A stretch of DNA of 64,000 nt from Mycobacterium genavense ATCC 51234 (lineage in GTDB: Bacteria; Actinomycetota; Actinomycetes; Mycobacteriales; Mycobacteriaceae): the NCBI RefSeq assembly GCF_000526915.1, contig NZ_JAGZ01000010.1, forward strand, positions 1 to 64,000, in the 5' to 3' direction. Positions 54,529 through 63,088 of this stretch are shown in pieces. The number at the start of each line of letters is the position of its first letter. The stretch's first letter is position 1. Made by a program: the position numbers and the translations under genes. The notes beneath the pieces were generated by a model, which saw nothing but the letters and a program-made list of their open reading frames with translations, did not search any database and was not told the DNA's origin.

Positions 54529-57500
54529 GCGTCGTCATCGAAAGACGCGCCGAAGCCACGCCGCGCGACGATGTCCGCGTCACCCGCTGGGTCGCCACGA
54601 TCGCCGGGCTGATCGGTTTCGTGCTGTCGGTCGCGACACCGCTGCTGCCCGTCGTGCAGACCACCGCGATGCTGAATTGGCCGCAGGGCGGCCAACTGAA
54701 TAGCGTTACCGCCCCGCTGATTTCGCTGAGCCCGGTCGACGTGACGGCCAGCGTGCCGTGCGCCGCGGTGCGCGACCTGCCGCCCGAGAGCGGCGTGGTA
54801 CTCAGCACCGCACCCAAGAAGGGCAAGGACGCCGCACTCAACGCGCTGTTCGTCGTCGTCAACGCCAAGCGAGTCGACGTCACCGATCGAAACGTGGTGA
54901 TCGCCAGCGCGTCGCGCGAGCAGGTCGAGTCCGCGCAATGTCAACGCATCGAGATAACCTCCACCCGCGTCGGCACTTTCGCCACCTTCGTCGGCTTGAC
55001 CGACCCGGCGGGTAAACCGCTGGGCGGCGGGTTCAACGACCCGAACCTGCGCCCGCAGATCGTCGGGGTGTTCACCGACCTGGTCGGGCCCGCACCGCCC
55101 GGATTGAAGTTCTCGTCGACCATCGACACCCGGTTCTCCACCACCCCAACGACTTTGAAGCTGCTGGCGATGGTGGGCGCCATCCTGTCCACCATCGTCT
55201 CGCTGGTCGCGCTGTGGCGGATGGACCAACTGGACGGTCGCCGGATGCACCGGCTGATCCCGACACGCTGGAAGAAATTCACCCTCGCCGACGCCACGGT
55301 GATCTTCGGATTCGTGCTGTGGCATGTGATCGGGGCGAACTCCTCGGACGACGGCTACATCCTGGGTATGGCCCGGGTCGCCGACCACGCCGGCTACATG
55401 TCCAACTACTTCCGCTGGTTCGGCAGCCCGGAAGACCCCTTCGGTTGGTACTACAACCTGCTGGCGCTGATGACCCACGTCACCGATGCCAGCCTGTGGA
55501 TGCGACTGCCCGACTTGATCGCCGGGCTGGTGTGCTGGCTGCTGCTGTCGCGTGAGGTGCTGCCCCGGTTGGGCCCGGCGGTGACGTCGAGCAAGGCGGC
55601 GAACTGGGCGGCGGGCCTGGTGCTGCTGACCGCGTGGATGCCGTTCGACAACGGGCTGCGTCCGGAGCCGATCATCGCCGTCGGTTCGCTTCTCACCTGG
55701 GTGCTGATCGAACGGGCCATGTGCGCCTCGCGGCTGACCCCGGCCGCCCTGGCCGTGGTCACTGCGGCGTTCACCCTGGGCGTGCAGCCGACCGGGTTGA
55801 TCGCGGTGGCCGCGCTGGTCGCCGGTGGTCGTCCGATCCTGCGCATTCTGGTGAAACGGCATCGCCTGGTCGGGACCTGGCCGCTGGTCGCCCCGATACT
55901 GGCCGCCGGCACCGTCATCCTCACCGTGGTGTTCGCCGACCAGACATTGTCAACGGTGTTGGAAGCCACCAGGATTCGAACCGCGATCGGCCCGAGCCAG
56001 GCTTGGTACACCGAGAACCTGCGCTACTACTACCTGATCCTGCCCACCGTCGACGGTTCGCTGTCGCGCCGGTTCGGCTTCCTGATCACCGCGCTGTGTC
56101 TGTTCACCGCGGTGTTCATCATGTTGCGGCGCAAGCGCGTTCCGGGGGTCGCCCGCGGGCCGGCGTGGCGGCTGATGGGTGTCATCTTCGGCACCATGTT
56201 CTTTTTGATGTTCACCCCGACCAAGTGGGTGCATCACTTCGGGCTGTTCGCCGCGGTGGGTGCGGCGATGGCCGCCCTGACCACCGTGCTGGTGTCACGA
56301 GAGGTGCTGCGCTGGTCGCGCAACCGGATGGCATTCGCCGCGGCACTGATGTTCGTGTTGGCTCTGTGCTTTGCCACCACCAACGGTTGGTGGTACGTCT
56401 CGAGCTACGGCGTGCCGTTTAACAGCTCCATGCCGAAGATCGGCGGAATCTCAATCAGCACAATCTTTTTCGCACTGTTCGTGATCACCGCGATCTATGC
56501 GGCCTGGTTGCACTTCGCCGACCCGAGCCACGGCGAGGGGCGGCTGGCGCGGGCGCTGACCGCGGCGCCGATCCCGCTCACGGCCGGCTTCATGGCGCTG
56601 GTGTTCGTGGCGTCGATGACGGCGGGCATCGTGCGCCAGTACCCCACCTACTCCAATGCCTGGGACAACCTGCGCGAGTTCAGCGGCGGCTGCGGGTTGG
56701 CCGACGACGTCCTGGTCGAACCGGACAGCAACGCCGGGTTCATGACGCCGTATCCCGGCAGCTACTCTCCGCTGGGCGCGCTCGGTGGGATCAACCCGAC
56801 GGGATTCAGCGCCAACGGCGTACCGGAACGCACGCTGGCCGAAGCGGTCCGCGAGACCGCCGTGCCGCAACCCGGCACCGACTACGACTGGTACGGGCCG
56901 ACCAAACTGACGTCACCGGGGATCAACGGCTCCCTGCTGCCGTTGCCCTACGGGCTGAACCCGGCACAGGTTCCGGTGGCCGGTAGCTACACCAGCGGCC
57001 CGCAACAGCAGAGCAGGCTCACCTCGGCGTGGTACCAGCTGCCCAAGCCCGACGCCGGGCATCCGCTGGTGGTGGTGACGGCCGCGGGCGCGATCGCCGG
57101 CAACAGCATCCTGCACCACCACACCACGGGGCAGACCGTGGAACTGGAATACGGCAGGCCCGGGCCCGACGGCACCGTGGCACCGGCCGGTCGGCTGGTG
57201 CCCTACGACCTCTACGGCGAGCAGCCGAAGGTCTGGCGCAACCTGCGGTTCGCCCGCTCCGAGATGCCGTCGGACACGATCGCGGTGCGGGTGGTGGCCG
57301 AGGACCTGTCGCTGACGCCCGACGACTGGATCGCGGTGACGCCGCCGCGGGTACCCGACCTGCGCTCGTTGCAGGAATACGTCGGCTCGACGCAGCCGGT
57401 GCTAATGGACTGGGCGGTCGGCCTGGCGTTCCCGTGCCAACAGCCGATGCTGCACGTCAACGGCGTCACCGAAATCCCGAAGTTCCGTATCACGCCGGAC

Positions 57501-57746
57501 TACACGGCCAAAAAGCAGGACACCGACACCTGGCAGGACGGCGTCAACGGCGGCCTGCTGGGCATCACCGACCTGCTGCTGCGCGCCCACGTGATGTCGA
57601 CCTACCTGTCCCACGACTGGGGCCGGGACTGGGGCTCTCTGCGCAAGTTCGACACCATCGCCGACGCCCAGCGCGCGCAGATCGACCTGGGCACCGCGAC
57701 CCGCAGCGGATGGTGGTCGCCCGGCCAAATCCGGATCAAGCCCTAA
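54525..57746 (+). CDS. embB: Arabinosyltransferase EmbB
   Basis: 1073 aa, main ethambutol target. NSSDDGYILGMARVADHAGY holds the GT-C Asp pair and Met282 (codon 55368-55370), equal to M. tuberculosis Met306, in its susceptible form with the preceding Ile-Leu. Family length is about 25 residues longer at the N-terminus in M. tuberculosis, so the start may be earlier, although GTG 54525 overlaps the embA stop. No disruption over 3.2 kb. Confidence 0.95.
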   Translation: MSVVIERRAEATPRDDVRVTRWVATIAGLIGFVLSVATPLLPVVQTTAMLNWPQGGQLNSVTAPLISLSPVDVTASVPCAAVRDLPPESGVVLSTAPKKGKDAALNALFVVVNAKRVDVTDRNVVIASASREQVESAQCQRIEITSTRVGTFATFVGLTDPAGKPLGGGFNDPNLRPQIVGVFTDLVGPAPPGLKFSSTIDTRFSTTPTTLKLLAMVGAILSTIVSLVALWRMDQLDGRRMHRLIPTRWKKFTLADATVIFGFVLWHVIGANSSDDGYILGMARVADHAGYMSNYFRWFGSPEDPFGWYYNLLALMTHVTDASLWMRLPDLIAGLVCWLLLSREVLPRLGPAVTSSKAANWAAGLVLLTAWMPFDNGLRPEPIIAVGSLLTWVLIERAMCASRLTPAALAVVTAAFTLGVQPTGLIAVAALVAGGRPILRILVKRHRLVGTWPLVAPILAAGTVILTVVFADQTLSTVLEATRIRTAIGPSQAWYTENLRYYYLILPTVDGSLSRRFGFLITALCLFTAVFIMLRRKRVPGVARGPAWRLMGVIFGTMFFLMFTPTKWVHHFGLFAAVGAAMAALTTVLVSREVLRWSRNRMAFAAALMFVLALCFATTNGWWYVSSYGVPFNSSMPKIGGISISTIFFALFVITAIYAAWLHFADPSHGEGRLARALTAAPIPLTAGFMALVFVASMTAGIVRQYPTYSNAWDNLREFSGGCGLADDVLVEPDSNAGFMTPYPGSYSPLGALGGINPTGFSANGVPERTLAEAVRETAVPQPGTDYDWYGPTKLTSPGINGSLLPLPYGLNPAQVPVAGSYTSGPQQQSRLTSAWYQLPKPDAGHPLVVVTAAGAIAGNSILHHHTTGQTVELEYGRPGPDGTVAPAGRLVPYDLYGEQPKVWRNLRFARSEMPSDTIAVRVVAEDLSLTPDDWIAVTPPRVPDLRSLQEYVGSTQPVLMDWAVGLAFPCQQPMLHVNGVTEIPKFRITPDYTAKKQDTDTWQDGVNGGLLGITDLLLRAHVMSTYLSHDWGRDWGSLRKFDTIADAQRAQIDLGTATRSGWWSPGQIRIKP

Positions 57747-57903
57747 ATAGGCCCGGCGAAACCGCCCGCATTAGTCACCGGTCGAATAAACGCATTTAAT
57801 TGACGCCTCAGTAATTCGTCGAATCGGCTTAAATTCGGCAAATAGAGGTCAATATCTACTCCGCTGTGATCCGGGTAACACAGCGGGGGAGGATCCGAAG
57901 TTC
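57747..57903. promoter_or_regulatory. Intergenic after embB, relatively AT-rich promoter region
   Basis: 157 bp, clearly richer in A+T than neighbours, upstream of a secreted-protein gene. Contains the hairpin at 57861-57886. Confidence 0.5.
57861..57886. promoter_or_regulatory. Inverted repeat next to the ribosome site
   Basis: Arms CCGCTGTG (57861-57868) and CACAGCGG (57879-57886), 10-bp spacer, directly followed by RBS GGGGGAGGA before ATG 57904. May be an operator or a hairpin that tunes translation. Confidence 0.55.
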
Positions 57904-58404
57904 ATGCTCACGCTACGAGCCGCGTGCGGAGCGGCATTCACGGCGGCGATGTGTTCGGTGGCGACGGTGGGGATCGCCATGGCCGGGGCCGAAAGCGGGA
58001 CGATCGTCGTGTTGGACAGCAAGCTTAGACGGTGTGGTTTCAGCCTGGTCAGGACCGAGCCGATGGTTCCGCGGTCCGCCCTGGGCACCGGTCAGGTCAT
58101 CGTTCATACCTCGGGGGGCAAAGCGTACGCGGAGGTCCATCTGTCCGACGCGCCTGCCCCGGGAACCCATTTCGACGTCGGTCTGATCCAGGAGCCCCAT
58201 CCACCCGCGGGCAATTGCGGACCCGGGGACCCGGGCACCGCCTTTTCCGGCCTGGATACCGACGCGGCAGGCAACGGAGAAGTGACCGTTTCGGACACTA
58301 TTCGGCCGGGCACGACGGGCGTGTGGGTAATTGTCCAGCGTCCCAATCCGAATTCCCAAAACCCGGCGGAGTTCTACACATCCGAGTTCGTGGCGCCGGT
58401 CTGA
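57904..58404 (+). CDS. Secreted protein of unknown function
   Basis: 166 aa. Signal peptide (CGAAFTAAMCSVATVGIAMAG), then a beta-rich domain with two Cys (LRRCGFSLV, GNCGPGDPGTAFSGLDTDAA). The pattern resembles CHRD/SodC-like small beta domains but no metal ligands fit, so I do not assign it. Strong RBS. Convergent with the glutaminase remnant. Confidence 0.75.
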   Translation: MLTLRAACGAAFTAAMCSVATVGIAMAGAESGTIVVLDSKLRRCGFSLVRTEPMVPRSALGTGQVIVHTSGGKAYAEVHLSDAPAPGTHFDVGLIQEPHPPAGNCGPGDPGTAFSGLDTDAAGNGEVTVSDTIRPGTTGVWVIVQRPNPNSQNPAEFYTSEFVAPV

Positions 58405-58422
58405 TGGGGGTGCCGCGCGTGC

Positions 58423-60196
58423 TCACTTGAGCGTCAGGACTTCCTCGCTGAGCTGGGCCACCCGGTGGGCCAATACGCGGCCGATGGTCGTGTGAATCTG
58501 CAGCGCGATGCCCGGCCGGTCACGGCTCAATTCGTTGAGCGCGGCGACCTCCAACTCGAAGCAGACGCTGGGCGTCGCGGCGCGGACTCTGGCGGTTCGG
58601 GTGCCGCCATAGAGTGCGGCCATTTCACCGAACGTCGCACCCGGCCCGAACGTGGTCGCCCGGTGAAACGACTCACCCATGGCAAACACGACGTCGACGG
58701 AGCCCGCTATCACAAAATAGATCCAGTCCGCGTGGTCGCCCACGTCGAAGATCATCGCGCCCTTTTCGTAGTCGGTGTAGGTGTCGGCTGGCGTGAGCAG
58801 GGCCAAGAAGTCGGCGTCGGCGCCGTCCAGCACCTCGACATCGGCGAGTGCGCAGGGCGCCATACCCGGTTCGAGATTCGATCTTTCGAGCAGCTGGTTC
58901 TCTCGCCATTCGAGCGCGTCGCTGTGGGACTCGAACGACACCGCATCGAGGATCTCCGTCACTTCGGGTGGGGCGCCGACCAGCACCAGCTCAGCCCGTG
59001 ACGACTCCACCAACGCGCCAATGGCGCCTAGTAGCGAGGCGCCGCTGCGATCGACGGTATTGACCCGGCGGAAATCCAGGATCAACACCTCGGCGCGGTC
59101 CAGCTCCGCGGCGACGGCCCGGCTCAGCACCTCGCACGAACCGAAGCGCAGCTGACCCTGCAACTCAAACACTTTCGTGGTGCTCCCGAGCCGCCTTGAG
59201 GGCATCGTCTTGCGCGGCCAGCCGATGCCGCTTCGACCGGACGGCATCGCCGCCGTAGGCGCGACGCACCACGGATGTGTCCGAGGCCGGCGGGCTCAAC
59301 AGATGCAAGCTGAAACGGTCCGAGATCTCCCGGCAGAATGCGAGCCCGCGCACGCTGTTGCCATGTCCGTCGAGCGGGGGCGAAAAGATCGCCAGGCCGA
59401 ACTGGCCCGGCAGCACTGCGAGCACCGCCCCGGATACACCGCTCTTCGCCGGAAGTTTCACGCTGTAGAGCCACTCGCCCGCGTAGTCGTACATGCCGCA
59501 GGTGCTCATCGCGCTCAGCACGCGCACCACATTCGCTCGCCGACCGCGCGCTCACGGGTCATCGGGTTGACGCCGCGGTTGGCCAGCGTCGCACCCATCG
59601 TTGCGAGATCGCGGGTGTCGACCAGCAGGGCGCACTGCCGGAAATATGCCTGCAGGGTGGTCTCGACTTCGGTCTCGAGCATGCCGAAGTTGCGCATCAA
59701 ATACGCGATTGCCCGGTTGCGGTCGCCGCTGTCGGATTCGGAGCGACGCACCACCTCGTCGAGTTCGAGCGCGCGCCGGCGAACCGGGCAAAAGCCGCCG
59801 CGACCGAATCGGTGTCACCGAGCAGGCTGGTGGTGAGGATCGCGCCCGCGTTCACCATGGGGTTGTACGGGCGGCGGGTGTTCATGTCGAACTCGATGGC
59901 GTTAAACGGATCGCCCGATGGTTCGACGCCGATTCGCTGCAGCACCGCGTCAATGCCGCGCTGTTCCAGCGCAATGCATAGGCGAATGGCTTCGACTCCG
60001 ACTGGATGGTGAAGCCTTGCTTGAAGTCGCCGATGTCATATCGGTGGTTATCCACGGTCACCAGGCTGACGCCGAACCAGTCCGGGTCGGCGGCTTGCAG
60101 CGCGGGGATATAGTCGGCGACCTCGCCCTGATGTATGCCGGCGACGTGGTCGAAAATGGCATTGAGTTCAGCTTCTAGCGGTAGCTGCATTCGCAT
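58423..60196 (-). pseudogene. glsA: Glutaminase-STAS-cNMP-binding fusion, four one-base deletions
   Basis: Reading minus strand from ATG 60196: IPALQAADPDWFGVSLVTVD and QSESKPFAYAL (glutaminase Ser-Lys motif), then shift near 59972; GVEPSGDPFNAIEFD and NAGAI, shift near 59770; NRAIAYLMRNFGMLE and NRGVNPMT, shift near 59535; VVRVLSAMSTCGMYDYAGEW, shift near 59180; then STAS (VLILDFRRVNTVDRSGASLL) and cyclic-nucleotide-binding-like domain (GPGATFGEMAALYGG) to 58423. Each junction needs one added base. If repaired it is about 590 residues of the glutaminase A type that converts Gln to Glu. Confidence 0.88.
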
Positions 60197-60351
60197 TCAC
60201 CTTCCGTCGGAGTTTGCGAAACGTACTACGTTCCGGCGTACGCCAATTGGCCTAACGAGGTCGATCGGTGAAACGCGTCCTGACCGACAAGAAGCCGCTA
60301 ACCCTACAATCGGCGTAGGCCGGAGCCAGCGGCTTGACATAGGAGAAAGCC

Positions 60352-62115
60352 ATGAGCGAGTACGACCTGGAGGCCGTGGATCGGCTGCCCTTCTCCACGC
60401 CGGAAAAGTCGCAGCGCTACCGGACGGACAACTACACCGGCGCGGTCGGCCTGAACTGGTACCTGGCCGACCCCACGCTGCAGTTCATGATGAGCTACTA
60501 CCTGCGGCCCGACGAATTAGCCGTCGTGGAGCCACATTTGACCAGCATCGGTGAACTGATGGGCGGCCCGGTGGCCCGTTGAGCCGACGAGACGGACCGC
60601 AACCCGCCCCGGCTGGAGCGCTACGACCGGTGGGGGCACGACGTGAGTCAGGTCGTCATGCCGGCGTCGTTCACACAGTCCAAACGCGCGGTGCTGGACG
60701 CCCAGCAGGCGTTGCGCGCCGACGCGCGCGCCGCGCAGGTGAGCTCCGGGCTGGCGCTGTTCGCGTCCAACTATCTGCTCAACCAGGCCGACATCGGGAT
60801 GGGGTGCGCGCTGGGCACCGGCGGCGGGATGGTCCAGTCGCTGGTGGCCGCGTATGCGCCGGCCGACGTGGCCGAGTACGTGACGGCCAAGTTCGCCTCC
60901 GGCGAGTGGGCCGGCGAGACCGCGCAGCTGCTGACCGAACGCACCGGCGGCTCCGACCTGGGCGCGCTGGAGACGACGGCGACACGCAGCGGAGACGCCT
61001 GGCTTCTCAACGGCTTCAAATGGTTTGCGTCCAACTGCGCCGGCGAGGCGTTCGTCGTCCTGGCCAAACCCGAAGGCGCCCCGGACTCTTCGCGCGGGGT
61101 GGCGAATTTCCTGGTGCTGCGCACCCGCCGCGGCTCGCGCAACGGGGTGCGGCGGTTGAAGGACAAGCTCGGCACCCGCTCGGTGGCCTCCGGTGAGGTC
61201 GAGTTCGTCGACGCCGAGGCGTTTCTGCTGTCCGGCGAACCGACGGGTGAGGCGGGACGTCCGACGGCAGGGGCCTGGGCCGGATGATGGAGCTGACCAA
61301 CGCCGCGCGCCTGGGCATCGCGTTGTTCGGGCTGGGCAATGCGCGCCGCGCATTGGTCGAGTCGTTGTGCTATGCGCGGCAACGCCATGCGTTCGGCGGT
61401 GCGCTGATCGACAAGCCGCTGATGCGGCGCAAGCTGGCCGAACTGATCGTCGACGTCGAGGCCGCGCAGGCAATGGTTTTCGACGGCACCGGCGCACCCA
61501 ACCATCGCCAGCCGCGCAGCCTGCGGCAGCGCATCGCGGTTGCCCGTCACCAAACTCAAGGTGTGCCGGCTGGGGATCACCGCGGCCTCAGATGCAATCG
61601 GAATCCACGGTGGCAACGGCTATATCGAGACCTGGCCGGTGGCACGGCTGCTGCGCGACGCGCAGGTGAACACGATTTGGGAAGGGCCCGACAATATCCT
61701 GTGCCTCGACGTGCGCCGCGGCATCGAGCAGACCCGGGCGCACGAGACGTTGTTGGCGCGGCTGCACGACGCGGTATCGGTGTCGGACGTCGACGAGACC
61801 ACCGCCCTGGTGGCGCGCCGCATCGACGATCTCGACTCCGCCATCACGGCCTGGACCAAACTCGACGGCCCCGTCGCCGAGGCCCGGCTGTTCAGCCTGG
61901 CCCAGTTCATGGGCGACGTGTACGCCGGTGCGCTGCTGATCGAGCAACCGGCCTGGGAGCGGCACACCCGCGGCGGCGAGCGCAAGGCGCTGGTGGCCGC
62001 CGCCTACGCGCAGCAGTATCTAGCCGACCGCGGGCCGCTACGCGGTATCGACGCCGACTCCGACGTGACGCTGGAGCGCTTCGACGAGTTGGTGGACGGC
62101 GCGCTGGCGCTGTGA
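60352..62115 (+). pseudogene. fadE35: Acyl-CoA dehydrogenase FadE35 (Rv3797-like), nonsense and two frameshifts
   Basis: ATG 60352 with RBS GGAGAAAG. First part MSEYDLEAVDRLPFSTPEKS; TGA at 60580-60582 follows GGPVAR where CGA is likely original. Same frame continues FAD region (GEWAGETAQLLTERTGGSDL, WLLNGFKWFASN) to a shift near 61250-61285, then MMELTNAARLGIALFGLGN, then another shift near 61535, then TKLKVCRLGITAASDAIGIH and GGNGYIETWPVARLLRD to 62115. The AidB-like layout and position between embB and accD4 identify fadE35. Confidence 0.88.
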
Positions 62116-62191
62116 CGCCCGTCCGGACCTCGATCCGGGTTCGCCCTAAGGTGCATCACGACCCCGGAGTCCGGAGAAAGGCAACCCGAAG

Positions 62192-63072
62192 ATGGCTGAG
62201 GAGGTGACGCCGCATTTCGAGGACGTGCAGGCGCACTACGACCTATCCGACGACGACCTATCCGACGACTTCTTCCGCCTGTTCCTCGACCGCACCCAGA
62301 TGTACACCTGCGCGTATTGGCTTGGCGGCGAGGACATGACGCTGGAAGAGGCGCAGATCGCCAAGATCGACCTGTCGCTCGGCAAGCTCGGCCTGCAGCC
62401 CGGCATGACGCTGCTGGACCTCGGCTGCGGCTGGGGTGCCGCCATGAAGCGGGCCATCGAGAAATACGACGTCAACGTCGTCGGCCTGACGTTGTCGAAG
62501 AATCAAGCCGCCCACGCCCAGAAGATGCTCGACGAACTGGACACCCCGCGCTCCAAGCGGGTGCTGCTGGAAGGCTAGGAGCGGTTTCACGAGCCGGTGG
62601 ACCGCATCGTGGCGATCGGCCCGCTCGAGCATGTCGGCTACGACCGGTACGCCGCCTTCTTCGAGAGGGCCTACGAGCTGCTGCCGGCCGGAGGCACCTT
62701 CTTGCTGCACACCATCACCGTCTTGTCGGAGAAGGAAATCATCGCGTCGGGATTGCCGCTGACTCCGGCGATCGTCGAGTTCAGCGACTTCATGAAGACC
62801 GAGATCTTCCCCGGCGGCTACCTGCCGACCATCGACATGGTGAAGGAGTTCTCGGCCAAGGCCGGCTTCAAGCTGAAGCGTCGCCAGTCGCTGCAGCGGC
62901 ATTACGCCAAGACGCTGGACGTGTGGGCCGCTAACCTGTCAGCACAAAGGACGAGGCCATCGCGATTCAGTCCGAAGAGGTCTACGAGATGTACATGAAG
63001 TACCTCACCGGCTGCGCGAACCTCTTCCGCAAGGGCTACACCGATCTCAACCAATTCACGCTGCGCAAGTAG
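62192..63072 (+). pseudogene. Mycolic acid cyclopropane synthase-like methyltransferase, amber stop, frameshift, and in-frame duplication
   Basis: PcaA/UmaA/CmaA-type SAM enzyme acting on mycolic acid. SAM motif LLDLGCGWGAAMKRAIEKY. The early motif HYDLSDD is followed by a second DLSDD: a 15-bp tandem copy at 62240-62269. TAG at 62576-62578 replaces Trp of EGWERF. Text continues EPVDRIVAIGPLEHVGYDRY to a shift near 62945, then KDEAIAIQSEEVYEMYMKYL and end QFTLRK at 63072. Three lesions make it non-functional. In M. tuberculosis no such gene lies between fadE35 and accD4. Confidence 0.88.
62240..62269 (+). repeat. 15-bp perfect tandem duplication, in frame
   Basis: GACCTATCCGACGAC twice (62240-62254, 62255-62269), adding DLSDD to the methyltransferase N-terminus. 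Family members have one copy. Confidence 0.93.
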
Positions 63073-63088
63073 CAGCCCACGCGTCAGG

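Noticed and set aside
24919..62578. TAG read as tryptophan (recoding), since three Trp codons are TAG
   Set aside because: Many intact genes here end in TAG (for example at 7994, 23152, 26145), frameshifts occur in the same genes, and no suppressor tRNA with CUA anticodon is seen.
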